From the NCBI GenBank assembly GCA_041391765.1, contig JAWKNJ010000040.1, positions 1 to 43,829 on the forward strand: a stretch of DNA of 43,829 bases. The letters run 5' to 3'. A program made the translations under genes and the position numbers. This document shows, piece after piece, positions 8,717-17,414 of this stretch. The notes under the pieces are model-generated. The model had not been told where the DNA came from. It did not search any database and was given only the letters and a program-made list of their open reading frames with translations. Origin of the DNA: SHAN690 sp041391765 (GTDB taxonomy: Bacteria; Bacteroidota; Bacteroidia; Flavobacteriales_G; Salibacteraceae). Every line of letters starts with the position of its first letter. Positions within the stretch are counted from its first letter, which is position 1.

Positions 8717-9346
8717 ATGATCGAAGTTCTTCTTTGTGATGACCATAAAATATTTCGCGATGGCATCCGGGCTACCCTCGCTGGGGTAGATGATGTTTGC
8801 ATCATTGCGGAAGCCGAAACAGGCATTGAATGCTTGGAACGAATGAAGGAAGTATTGCCCGATGTGGTATTACTTGATATCAGCATGCCTGAGATGGACG
8901 GCATCGAATGCCTGCAGCAAATCAAATTGCTCTATCCATTTGTCAAGGTTATTGCCCTAACACAGTTTGACGAAAAGCGCTTTATCAAACAAATGATGAA
9001 ATTCGGAGCAGATGGATACATTCTGAAATCCACATCGAAAAGAGAACTTCTGCTGGCTTTAAATCAGGTGATGAAGAATCGAACATACCTGGCGGAGGCC
9101 GCAGATAATGCACTTCAGGAAATTGTCTCAGAAGACCCTGTTTCGCAGCTGTTCCCAAATCTTAGTACTCGGGAGCGCCAAATCATAAAAATGCTGTGTC
9201 ACGAACACAACACAAAGCAAATTGCACAGCAGTTAGAGATAAGCTTCCATACGGTGGAGAGTCATAGATCTAACATTTTCAAGAAGGTTGGCGTGAGCAA
9301 CTTGGCCGGTTTGGTGCGATGGGCGGTGAACAACGATTTGGATTAA
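8717..9346 (+). CDS. NarL/FixJ-type response regulator
   Basis: This 209-residue two-domain regulator pairs with the kinase just upstream. The receiver domain (residues 1-120) has the acidic pair Asp8-Asp9 in LLCDDHKIF, the phosphorylation site Asp54 in VVLLDISMPEMDG, Thr81 in ALTQF and Lys103 in ILKSTSK. A LuxR-type helix-turn-helix follows (LSTRERQIIKMLCHEHNTKQ, then IAQQLEISFHTVESHRSNIF). I prefer ATG 8717, which begins directly at the receiver strand MIEVLLCDD; an in-frame ATG at 8681 would add 12 residues with no family counterpart. The 112-nt gap after the kinase leaves room for a separate promoter. Its targets are unknown; the acyltransferase gene 40 nt downstream may share its transcript. 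Confidence 0.93.
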   Translation: MIEVLLCDDHKIFRDGIRATLAGVDDVCIIAEAETGIECLERMKEVLPDVVLLDISMPEMDGIECLQQIKLLYPFVKVIALTQFDEKRFIKQMMKFGADGYILKSTSKRELLLALNQVMKNRTYLAEAADNALQEIVSEDPVSQLFPNLSTRERQIIKMLCHEHNTKQIAQQLEISFHTVESHRSNIFKKVGVSNLAGLVRWAVNNDLD

Positions 9347-9362
9347 GCTGAGCTTTTGAATG

Positions 9363-9382
9363 GCAAATCATCGTTGATTTGC
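9363..9382 (+). promoter_or_regulatory. Stem-loop ending 4 nt before the MBOAT start codon
   Basis: GCAAATCA (9363-9370), loop TCGT and TGATTTGC (9375-9382) form a perfect 8-bp stem. It ends 4 nt before the ATG at 9387 and begins 16 nt after the regulator's stop. It lacks a T tract, so it is not a standard terminator; it could mask the ribosome entry site or stabilise a processed mRNA end. Confidence 0.45.
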
Positions 9383-9386
9383 TACT

Positions 9387-10772
9387 ATGTTGTTCAGTAG
9401 CGCCATTTTCATTGTTCTGTTTCTTCCGGTTTTTCTGCTTTGCTATCTCATATCACCTCAACGTTGGAGAAACCACGTAGCGCTGGTATTTAGTTTCATT
9501 TTCTACACATGGGGTGCCCCTGAGTTTTCGATTTTGCTTTTCGCGAGCGGGATTTCAGATTACCTGTTGTCATTCAAGTTATTGAGAGATCGAGCAATGA
9601 TCTGGCTTTGGATTGGTATTGGTTACAATGTTCTTACACTGGCTGTGTTCAAATACTTCAATTTTTTCATAGAAAATGTTGAGTTCCTCGCTACAAGCCT
9701 TGGATTGGAGTTTCCTTCCTACATGAGCATCGTCCTTCCCATTGGCGTCTCGTTTTTCACCTTTCAGAAAATGAGTTACCTCGTAGATGTTTATCGAGGC
9801 GATTCACCGCGAGCAAGAAATGTCATTGACTACCTCTTGTTTGTCTATCTGTTCCCTCAACTCATAGCGGGACCCATTGTTCGCTATAAGGACATTGCAG
9901 ATCAGATCAGTGATCGAAACACGTCCGAAACATGGTCAAACCGACTGGGCGGATTTTATCGTTTCTGTGTTGGTCTTGCCCGAAAAGTGCTGATCGCTGA
10001 TTCACTGGCTCCGCTGGTTGACGCTGTGTTCGCATCTGAAGAGTTGGGAGCTTGGTCTGCCATTGTTGGTGTCGTTGCTTATGCCATGCAGATCTATTTT
10101 GACTTTGGGGGTTATAGTGACATGGCAATTGGCTTGGGTCAAATGATGGGATTCCGATTTCCGGAAAACTTTAATTGGCCGTATTTGGCCAAAGGGTTTC
10201 GCGAATTCTGGCACCGTTGGCACATCACCTTGGGTGCATGGATGCGTGACTATCTCTACATTCCTTTGGGTGGAAACAAAGCGTCTCAGGCCAGGACGAT
10301 AATCAACCTGTGGTTAGTATTCCTGCTCTCAGGCCTATGGCACGGGGCAAGTTGGAATTTCGTAATCTGGGGCGCATGGCACGGTCTGTTTATCAGTGTC
10401 GATCGTTACACCTCTGTTTTTAGAAAACTGCCCAAAATCATTGGTGTCATGTTGACGTTCGCATTGGTGACGTTGGGGTGGATTTGGTTTCGCGCTGATA
10501 CAGTCCATGACGCACTTGCATACTTCGGTTCATTGATCGACTGGGATGGTGTTGACATTGACTTTACCTCAAAACAGCGGACGGTGCTAGTCATCTCCAT
10601 GGTAATCGCCATGCTACCTCAACAGCTTTCAGCTAAGGCCTTGAATTGGTATCGCACTGAAAACTCCTCTTCAGACATTTGGAAGACGTTCATTTCAATT
10701 GCTCTCCTTTTTCTGTGCCTTGGCCAGCTGGCCATCGTAAAAAACTATCCCTTCATATATTTTAAATTCTAG
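9387..10772 (+). CDS. MBOAT-family membrane O-acyltransferase (AlgI-like)
   Basis: This is a polytopic inner-membrane protein of 461 residues, the usual AlgI/DltB size. It begins MLFSSAIFIVLFLPVFLLCY, a typical start for AlgI-like proteins. The family core is clear: YFDFGGYSDMAIGLGQMMGF, FREFWHRWHITLGAWMRDYL, YIPLGGNK and LLSGLWHGASWNF, where His319 of LWHG is the catalytic histidine. Members carry an acyl (usually acetyl) group across the membrane to a periplasmic acceptor such as an exopolysaccharide. The usual SGNH-fold partner (AlgJ/AlgX-like) and polysaccharide genes are not adjacent, so the acceptor is unknown. It lies 40 nt after the response regulator, separated by a hairpin. Confidence 0.92.
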   Translation: MLFSSAIFIVLFLPVFLLCYLISPQRWRNHVALVFSFIFYTWGAPEFSILLFASGISDYLLSFKLLRDRAMIWLWIGIGYNVLTLAVFKYFNFFIENVEFLATSLGLEFPSYMSIVLPIGVSFFTFQKMSYLVDVYRGDSPRARNVIDYLLFVYLFPQLIAGPIVRYKDIADQISDRNTSETWSNRLGGFYRFCVGLARKVLIADSLAPLVDAVFASEELGAWSAIVGVVAYAMQIYFDFGGYSDMAIGLGQMMGFRFPENFNWPYLAKGFREFWHRWHITLGAWMRDYLYIPLGGNKASQARTIINLWLVFLLSGLWHGASWNFVIWGAWHGLFISVDRYTSVFRKLPKIIGVMLTFALVTLGWIWFRADTVHDALAYFGSLIDWDGVDIDFTSKQRTVLVISMVIAMLPQQLSAKALNWYRTENSSSDIWKTFISIALLFLCLGQLAIVKNYPFIYFKF

Positions 10773-10776
10773 AATT

Positions 10777-10795
10777 CAAAGCGACTCACGCTTTG
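10777..10795 (+). other. Hairpin after the MBOAT gene
   Basis: CAAAGCG (10777-10783) and CGCTTTG (10789-10795) form a 7-bp stem with loop ACTCA. No T run follows, so termination is possible but unproven. It overlaps the -33 element proposed for ettA. Confidence 0.35.
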
Positions 10796-10821
10796 CAGGC
10801 TCTAGCGTTTATCTACATTCG
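10792..10821 (+). promoter_or_regulatory. ettA: Bacteroidota-type promoter for ettA
   Basis: TTTG at 10792-10795 and TACATTCG at 10814-10821 are separated by 18 nt, close to the TTTG-N19-TAnnTTTG consensus (one change in the -7 element). The -7 element ends 20 nt before the ATG at 10842. Confidence 0.55.
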
Positions 10822-10841
10822 TTGCCCTCAAATTTTAATCC

Positions 10842-12530
10842 ATGTCAGAAGGCAGAAACATCATATTTTCCTTACAGGGCGTTAGCAAGGTTTATCCACC
10901 CAGCAAAACAGTTCTCAAAAACATTTACCTCAGTTTTTTCTATGGTGCCAAGATCGGTATCATCGGCTTGAACGGTTCAGGAAAGTCCTCCTTGCTCAAA
11001 ATCATCGCGGGTGTTGACAAGGATTTCATTGGCGACTTGAGTTTCACGCAGGGATTTTCCGTTGGATACCTTGAGCAGGAACCAAAACTGGATGAGTCCA
11101 AGACGGTGCTTGAAGTAGTCAAAGAAGGAGCTGGGGCGATCACCGCTTTGCTAGATGAATACGAGAAAATCAACAATGACTTTGGATTACCAGAAGTTTA
11201 TGAGAATCCGGACAAAATGGAGAAGCTGATGGCACGCCAAGGTGAATTGCAAGACAAAATTGACGCGGTAGGTGCTTGGGAGCTCGATTCAAAATTGGAG
11301 CGTGCCATGGATGCACTACGCACCCCGGAAGGTGACACTCCTGTCAAGAACTTAAGCGGGGGAGAGCGCAGGCGAGTTGCTCTTTGCCGATTGCTCATTC
11401 AGCAGCCGGACATTTTATTGTTGGACGAACCTACCAACCACCTGGATGCTGAATCTGTGGATTGGTTAGAGCGCCATCTTCAGGAATACGCAGGAACGGT
11501 CATCGCCATCACTCACGACCGTTACTTCCTGGACAACGTAGCTGGGTGGATTTTGGAATTGGATCGGGGTGAGGGCATTCCATGGAAAGGAAACTATAGC
11601 TCTTGGTTGGACCAGAAAGCCAAGCGATTAGCACAAGAAGATAAGCAGGCCAGCAAACGTCAGAAGACTCTTGAACGAGAATTAGAGTGGGTACGCATGA
11701 ATCCGAAGGGACGCCAGGCTAAGAGTAAGGCGCGTTTGGCAAACTACGATAAGATGCTTTCTGAGGAGCAAAAGTCTAAGGAAGATAAACTGGAACTATA
11801 CATCCCACCCGGACCACGACTAGGCAACAACGTTATCGAGGCGGTTGGAGTGAGCAAGGCCTTTGGTGAGAAGCTGCTCTACGAGGACCTTAACTTTAAA
11901 TTACCACCAGCTGGCATCGTAGGAATCATCGGGCCCAACGGGGCGGGAAAGACTACGCTGTTCAGAATGATCATGGCACAGGAAACTCCTGATCAAGGTG
12001 AGTTTAAAGTGGGCGAAACAGTGAAAGTTGCGTATGTAGACCAAGCTCACGAAGAAATCGATGTCGATAAAACGGTTTACGAAGTAATCAGCGGGGGCAA
12101 TGAAGTTATTGAGCTGGGAGGTCGTGAGATTAACTCCCGCGCCTATGTGTCAAAGTTTAATTTCAACGGAAACGACCAAGGCAAGAAAGTAAAGGTGCTT
12201 TCTGGTGGTGAGCGAAACAGGCTTCATCTCGCTATGACGCTCAAGGAAGGAGCGAACGTTTTGTTGCTTGATGAGCCGACCAATGACCTGGATGTGAACA
12301 CCCTTCGCGCATTGGAAGAAGCGTTAGAGAATTTTGCAGGGTGTGCGGTGATTATTAGTCACGATCGTTGGTTTTTAGATCGTGTTTGTACCCATATTTT
12401 GGCATTTGAAGGAAATAGTCAGGTGTATTACTTTGAAGGAGGGTACAGTGACTACGAAGAGAACCGCAAGAAACGTTTGGGTGATGAGGCCCCGCAGCGA
12501 ATCCGATATAAAAAGTTGGGCAAGGTTTAG
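10842..12530 (+). CDS. ettA: Energy-dependent translational throttle protein EttA (ABC-F)
   Basis: This 562-residue ABC-F ATPase has two nucleotide-binding domains and no membrane segment. It binds the ribosomal E site and couples translation to ATP supply. Domain 1 has Walker A GLNGSGKSS (42-50), signature LSGGERRR (171-178) and DEPTNHLD (195-202). An EttA-type arm insertion follows the first Walker region (about 106-160), and the basic linker between the domains contains KGRQAKSKARLANYDKM. Domain 2 has GPNGAGKTT, LSGGERNR and DEPTNDLD. The arm, the linker and the start (EGRNIIFSLQGVSKVYPP) match EttA better than Uup or drug-resistance ABC-F proteins. It is monocistronic, with its own promoter at 10792-10821. 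Confidence 0.95.
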   Translation: MSEGRNIIFSLQGVSKVYPPSKTVLKNIYLSFFYGAKIGIIGLNGSGKSSLLKIIAGVDKDFIGDLSFTQGFSVGYLEQEPKLDESKTVLEVVKEGAGAITALLDEYEKINNDFGLPEVYENPDKMEKLMARQGELQDKIDAVGAWELDSKLERAMDALRTPEGDTPVKNLSGGERRRVALCRLLIQQPDILLLDEPTNHLDAESVDWLERHLQEYAGTVIAITHDRYFLDNVAGWILELDRGEGIPWKGNYSSWLDQKAKRLAQEDKQASKRQKTLERELEWVRMNPKGRQAKSKARLANYDKMLSEEQKSKEDKLELYIPPGPRLGNNVIEAVGVSKAFGEKLLYEDLNFKLPPAGIVGIIGPNGAGKTTLFRMIMAQETPDQGEFKVGETVKVAYVDQAHEEIDVDKTVYEVISGGNEVIELGGREINSRAYVSKFNFNGNDQGKKVKVLSGGERNRLHLAMTLKEGANVLLLDEPTNDLDVNTLRALEEALENFAGCAVIISHDRWFLDRVCTHILAFEGNSQVYYFEGGYSDYEENRKKRLGDEAPQRIRYKKLGKV

Positions 12531-12582
12531 TTATTTGCTTCATTTTCAAGGCCACCCTTTTAAATAACATTGCGTCTTTGCT

Positions 12583-12590
12583 TAGATTCG
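12583..12590 (+). promoter_or_regulatory. Possible -7 element (TAGATTCG) for the type B surface protein
   Basis: TAGATTCG matches TAnnTTTG with one change and lies 40 nt before the ATG at 12631. Only a T-rich stretch near 12558 stands at the -33 position, so support is weak. Confidence 0.35.
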
Positions 12591-12630
12591 TAACCCTTGT
12601 TTTGCTAAACCTAACTGATAAGGCGCCTAA

Positions 12631-15600
12631 ATGATTAGAAGCAAGCTATTTATACTCTTCCTGCTGTGCATCGCAGTAGGCGGTCAGGCACAGTCACCTG
12701 CCGATTGGTGGTACTTCGGTTATAATGCCGGAATGCATTTTACAGGCTCAGGACCTTCGTCTGTTGCGGGAGGTCAAATCACAACCTTTGAGGGATGTGC
12801 TGGAATCAGCGACCAAGCAGGCAACTTGTTGTTCTACACCGATGGAAGTACCGTTTACAATAAAAACCATGCGGTGATGACAAATGGAACGGGTTTGTTG
12901 GGTAACTCATCTTCAACAAATTCTGGAATTATCGTCCCAAAACCCAGCACCCCCAACCAATATTATGTGATAAGTCAATCTACCGGAACTTCGACTGGAA
13001 TGACCTATTCGCTGATCGATATGACGCTAAGTTCGGGTCTTGGGTCGGTTACAGGAACTAAAAATTTGCCCATAAGTAACTTAACCAGAGAAAATGTAAC
13101 ATCGGTTAAGCATGCGAATGGTGTGGATTTCTGGATTGTTACGCATTACGCAAATTCAAATTCTTTTGCTTCATTCCTAATTACAAGCGCTGGTGTTAAT
13201 ACAACCCCGGTTGTTTCAGTTACTAACCAAGTAGTTACAGCCCAATTTGGAGCCATCAAAATATCACCGGATGGATCTTTGGTTTGTTATTGTAGCCAAT
13301 CAGGGAACAACTTCACCTTAGGACAATTTGACAATACCACAGGTGTTATTTCAAATGCTTTTACAAGGACTGTTTCTGGTTATTCTCCCTATGGCGTTGA
13401 ATTTTCTCCAAACAGCAAAGTGATGTACATTGCTCCCAGGTCCACATCGGGAACCGTTCGTCAGTTTGACATAAATCTGTTCGATTCGACAACAATTATA
13501 AACAGTGAATACACGGCAGCCAGCTCCGTTCCAACGGGAGCATTGCAGCTTGGCCCTGATGAAAAAATTTATGTCGCCACCTACAACAATGCATATGTAC
13601 ATGCCATTAATTCGCCAAATACATTGGGCTCAGGTTGTGGGTTTACATCTGCAGCTGTGACACTTTCTTCCGGAACTTGTCGTCAAGGGTTACCTAACTT
13701 TAGTCCATCATGGTTTGCGCCTGGTACTCAGATAACCAAGTTTTGCTTCAATGCACCAACAGAGTTTAGCGTTGACACTACCGAGGTTGACACGGTCTAT
13801 TGGAATTACGGAGATCCGGCTTCTGGGGCTTTGAATATTGGCGGTGGATTTGAAACGCAGCATACCTACACGGACACTGGAATGTTTTTAGCCACATGTT
13901 ATTTTTTATCCGTTGGTGACACAAGTTGGGATTCGAGTACGCACGATGTCCATATTTTCCCAAGACAGACGGCTACTGTTAGCAATGACACAACGATTTG
14001 CAACGGAGATACTGCCATAATATCTGTAGTGCCACAAGACTATTCGACCTATTTATGGAGTAATACAGCCACTACGACTTCTATAGGCGCGACCACCACG
14101 GGAAACTATATTGTTACTGTTTTTGGAGTTTGCGATACAGTGATGGATACAGCATTTGTAACCGTTGATCAGCCCTTCACCGTTAATTTGGGTCCTAATC
14201 AATCCATTTGTGATTATGATACAGCAACACTGAATACTGGATTGGGCAACAGTCTCACATTTCAATGGAGTAATAATGCGTATACTCCATCCATTCAGGT
14301 TACGGCTGCGGGGACCTATTCAGTGACCGTAACAAATGGCACATGTACGTACTCGGATGATATTGTAGTTTCCGTGTTCCCACATCTTAGTGTGAACCTA
14401 GGAAATGACAGTTCCTTTTGCTACGTGAATTCTGCAATCTTGACCCCACAAGTATTGAATGCATCAGGATATGTATGGTCGAATGGAACCACCAACAATG
14501 TTTATACTGCTACTCAAACGGGCCAGGTAAAGGTCACTGTAACTGATGGTCATGGTTGTTTTAAAAATGATAGCGTTTTCTGGACATTCTACTATGATCC
14601 CATCGCCAACTTGGGCAATGACACGCTTTTCTGCCGAGGCGATGAAGTATTATTGAATCCTCATCTAGGCCCAACCATCAATTATTTATGGAGCACAGGT
14701 GAAACGAGTCCAACGATAAGGGTCAGTGACATTGCACTATACTGGGTCGAGGTGAGTGATGAGCATTGCACCATGCGCGATAGCATCGTTGTAGATAGAT
14801 ATCCTGACTTAGAGATGTCGTTGGGTAATGACATTAATACGTGCATTGGAAAGCAAGAGCCCCTATCCATAGTTAGCGCAAACGACATATTGACCTCTTA
14901 CTTCTGGTCGAATGGAAGCACTGACAGTGCGATTATTGTAACCGAACCAGGACATTATACTGTCACTGTTAGTAATGGTCTTTGCTATACTTCAGATGAT
15001 GTGAACGTATTGTATTTTGAATATCCGGTAGTTGATTTAGGACCAGACACCAACTATTGCTTCAATACCGAGTTAGAATTTGATGTCACGACATGGAAGC
15101 CTGTAAATTATCGTTGGCATGACGGAACGTCAGAACCTAAAAACTACGTGAAAGTAACCAAAGAGAAAACGGTATGGGTTTCGGCAACCAATGTGGTGTG
15201 CACTACGGTTGATTCATTGCATTTGAATGTTCACCCTGCACCGAAATTCGATTTGGCGGATAAAGTGATGCTTTGCGAAGACTCTGCAAAAACAGTCTTG
15301 GCAAGAGGAGACTCAGCTTATAAATATACATGGTCAACAGGGTCGAAAGGTACATCGATTGTGGTCTCCGAGCCTGGAATATATAGCTTGAATAGTTCGG
15401 ATGGACTTTGTGATTACGTGGACACTGTTCATGTAATTCGAGCCTATAGACCTCATTTTGAACTGGGATTCGCGGAGGAAATATGTGATGGTGAGAGCAT
15501 GGTCATTGAGTCTAACTTAGGCATGGACACCATCAACTTTATGAAGTGGTCCACCGGGTCAACGATCGATGAAATCACCATTTACGAACCGGGCACTTAT

Positions 15601-15948
15601 TGGTTGGAAGCGAGAAATGGTTGCGGTTGGGGAAGTGACACGGCAAAGATCATTCTTTGTGGCTGCTTCGTGAGACTACCAAATGCCTTCCACCCGGATG
15701 GAAACATTCACAACGAAACCTTCGGACCCGTTTATGATTGTGAGTTAACCGAATACGAATTGACCATTTATGATCGCTGGGGAAGACTGATGTTTGAAAC
15801 TAAAGACCTAGATGCCCAATGGGATGGTAAGAATCTTGGTAAGGATGTCCCGATTGGTGCCTATGTCTGGAAGATGAAATATGCCTTCATGAATCACGAT
15901 GTCATTGAAGAGCGCGCGGAGACAGGGACGGTCACCATCTTCCGTTGA
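12631..15948 (+). CDS. Surface protein with eight Ig-like repeats and T9SS type B (gliding-motility-associated) tail
   Basis: This is a secreted protein of 1105 residues. A signal peptide (LFILFLLCIAVGGQAQ) precedes a region of about 370 residues that looks like a beta-propeller (WWYFGYNAGMHF, ISPDGSLVCY, VEFSPNSKVMYIAP, LGPDEKIYVATY). A PKD-like domain follows. Residues of about 448-1011 hold eight Ig-like repeats of about 70 residues, each with the pattern LGND-x-x-x-C ... YxWSxG ... YxVxVxxxxC. The last 95 residues are the type B tail: PNAFHPDGNIHNETFGPV, then YELTIYDRWGRLMFET and WDGKNLGKDVPIGAYVW. Such proteins are exported by the T9SS and attached to the cell surface. The repeated Cys pairs could form disulfides. 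The ligand is unknown. The reading frame is intact through all repeats, unlike the repeat gene at 1101. Confidence 0.93.
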   Translation: MIRSKLFILFLLCIAVGGQAQSPADWWYFGYNAGMHFTGSGPSSVAGGQITTFEGCAGISDQAGNLLFYTDGSTVYNKNHAVMTNGTGLLGNSSSTNSGIIVPKPSTPNQYYVISQSTGTSTGMTYSLIDMTLSSGLGSVTGTKNLPISNLTRENVTSVKHANGVDFWIVTHYANSNSFASFLITSAGVNTTPVVSVTNQVVTAQFGAIKISPDGSLVCYCSQSGNNFTLGQFDNTTGVISNAFTRTVSGYSPYGVEFSPNSKVMYIAPRSTSGTVRQFDINLFDSTTIINSEYTAASSVPTGALQLGPDEKIYVATYNNAYVHAINSPNTLGSGCGFTSAAVTLSSGTCRQGLPNFSPSWFAPGTQITKFCFNAPTEFSVDTTEVDTVYWNYGDPASGALNIGGGFETQHTYTDTGMFLATCYFLSVGDTSWDSSTHDVHIFPRQTATVSNDTTICNGDTAIISVVPQDYSTYLWSNTATTTSIGATTTGNYIVTVFGVCDTVMDTAFVTVDQPFTVNLGPNQSICDYDTATLNTGLGNSLTFQWSNNAYTPSIQVTAAGTYSVTVTNGTCTYSDDIVVSVFPHLSVNLGNDSSFCYVNSAILTPQVLNASGYVWSNGTTNNVYTATQTGQVKVTVTDGHGCFKNDSVFWTFYYDPIANLGNDTLFCRGDEVLLNPHLGPTINYLWSTGETSPTIRVSDIALYWVEVSDEHCTMRDSIVVDRYPDLEMSLGNDINTCIGKQEPLSIVSANDILTSYFWSNGSTDSAIIVTEPGHYTVTVSNGLCYTSDDVNVLYFEYPVVDLGPDTNYCFNTELEFDVTTWKPVNYRWHDGTSEPKNYVKVTKEKTVWVSATNVVCTTVDSLHLNVHPAPKFDLADKVMLCEDSAKTVLARGDSAYKYTWSTGSKGTSIVVSEPGIYSLNSSDGLCDYVDTVHVIRAYRPHFELGFAEEICDGESMVIESNLGMDTINFMKWSTGSTIDEITIYEPGTYWLEARNGCGWGSDTAKIILCGCFVRLPNAFHPDGNIHNETFGPVYDCELTEYELTIYDRWGRLMFETKDLDAQWDGKNLGKDVPIGAYVWKMKYAFMNHDVIEERAETGTVTIFR

Positions 15949-15983
15949 TTTAGTTCTGATTTCCTGACAAGCCATCTGCACCC

Positions 15984-15991
15984 TACATTTG
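15984..15991 (+). promoter_or_regulatory. hisS: -7 element (TACATTTG) placed 7 nt before the hisS start
   Basis: TACATTTG is a full match to the Bacteroidota -7 consensus. Only 7 nt separate it from the ATG at 15999, so transcription should begin at or within a few bases of the start codon and the mRNA would be nearly leaderless. No clear -33 TTTG is seen. Confidence 0.5.
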
Positions 15992-15998
15992 CCGGCCT

Positions 15999-17414
15999 AT
16001 GGCCAACAAACCTTCCATTCCGAAAGGAACACGCGACTTTCTTCCAGAGCAAAGCCTGAAGCGCCAGTTCATTTTTGATACGGCTCGCAGTACGTTTCAG
16101 CTTTATGGCTATCAGCCCATTGAAACTCCGGCCATGGAGAACCTTGATACACTGCTTGGAAAGTATGGGGAGGAGGGAGATCGATTGGTTTTTAAGATTC
16201 TTCCTAGAGGTGAAAAATTGAACAAATTGGTTCAATCTGTTGTTGGACTTTCTGAGAGCTCAGAGACTGATTTCAAACAACTCAACCCAAACGCGAGTAG
16301 TTTTGTTTCAATTAACATTGGAGATGAGGCGCTTCGTTACGACCTCACAGTTCCCTTCGCACGCTTCGTAGTCCAGAATCAGAACGAACTTAGCTTCCCA
16401 TTCAAGCGATATCAGATCCAGCCGGTTTGGAGGGCTGATAGACCACAGAAAGGTCGCTACCGCGAGTTTTACCAGTGCGATGTAGATGTCATTGGCAGCG
16501 ATTCTTTGCTCAACGAAGCTGAGTTGTTGTGTATTGTCAATGACGTGTTCTCTAAACTGGGATTGGGCGACATCGTCATTCGTTTAAACAACCGGAAGAT
16601 TCTAAGCGGAATCGCAAAAGCGGCTGGCCTGGGTGGTTATTTCACGGACATGACCGTGGCCATCGACAAGTTGGATAAAATTGGAATCGAGGGAGTCCGC
16701 GAGGAAATGATCAAGCGAGGTCTGCCCGAAAGCGGAGTGAAAAAGGCATTGGATCACATCAATCGCAAAGGTGATATTGATAACGTGCTTCGTATGTTGT
16801 CCGGTTCACTCACGGGCGAGGCCGAAGCACAAAAGGGTATTGATGAAGTGCGAAAAGTATTGAAGGCGCTTCCGATGGAAGTGAAGCAAAAGGTTCAGCT
16901 CGATCTGACCTTGGCGCGAGGGCTGAATTATTATACAGGAGCCATCATTGAAGTTGGACACGCAGCTTTCCCATCCAGCATTTGCGGTGGAGGTCGCTAT
17001 GATGATTTGACGGGAATTTTCGGTTTGCCGGGAATGAGTGGTGTGGGCGTGAGCTTTGGTGCTGATCGCATCTATGATTTGATGGAGGAGTTGAAGTTGT
17101 TTCCCGATTCATTGAGCACATCGGGTGAAGTATTGTTCGTCAATTTCGGTGAAGCTGAAGCTGAAGCCTGTTTGAAGTTGGCTGCACAACTGAGAATGGA
17201 AGGTTACTCTTCCGAGGTTTATCCTGATGCGGCCAAAATGCAGAAGCAAATGAAATATGCCAATTCCCGCGGATTTCATTTTGTAGCCTTGATAGGAAGT
17301 GAAGAGCTGAAACAAGGACAGGTGACCATCAAGGACATGCGTTCTGGCGATCAATATGCAGTACTTCAGAAAGATCTTGTGAAGTTTATCTTGGACAAAA
17401 CCTCAGATGAATGA
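15999..17414 (+). CDS. hisS: Histidine--tRNA ligase
   Basis: This 471-residue class II aminoacyl-tRNA synthetase charges tRNA-His with histidine in the cytoplasm. It starts with the family motif KGTRDFLPEQ. Motif 2 lies near residue 147 (RPQKGRYREFYQCDVD), the histidine-binding segment is ARGLNYYTGAIIEV, and CGGGRYDDL with the following GVGVSFGADRI is motif 3. The C-terminal 90 residues form the anticodon-binding domain (GEVLFVNFGEAEAEACLKLA). It is first in a packed operon: its stop overlaps the hutH start by 4 nt (ATGA). The length is normal for the longer Bacteroidota form of HisRS. Confidence 0.96.
   Translation: MANKPSIPKGTRDFLPEQSLKRQFIFDTARSTFQLYGYQPIETPAMENLDTLLGKYGEEGDRLVFKILPRGEKLNKLVQSVVGLSESSETDFKQLNPNASSFVSINIGDEALRYDLTVPFARFVVQNQNELSFPFKRYQIQPVWRADRPQKGRYREFYQCDVDVIGSDSLLNEAELLCIVNDVFSKLGLGDIVIRLNNRKILSGIAKAAGLGGYFTDMTVAIDKLDKIGIEGVREEMIKRGLPESGVKKALDHINRKGDIDNVLRMLSGSLTGEAEAQKGIDEVRKVLKALPMEVKQKVQLDLTLARGLNYYTGAIIEVGHAAFPSSICGGGRYDDLTGIFGLPGMSGVGVSFGADRIYDLMEELKLFPDSLSTSGEVLFVNFGEAEAEACLKLAAQLRMEGYSSEVYPDAAKMQKQMKYANSRGFHFVALIGSEELKQGQVTIKDMRSGDQYAVLQKDLVKFILDKTSDE

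Noticed and set aside
5299..9346. The protease cassette as an antiphage or conflict system
   Set aside because: The protease has a signal peptide and no nucleotide- or phage-sensing domain is present, so an envelope signalling role fits better.
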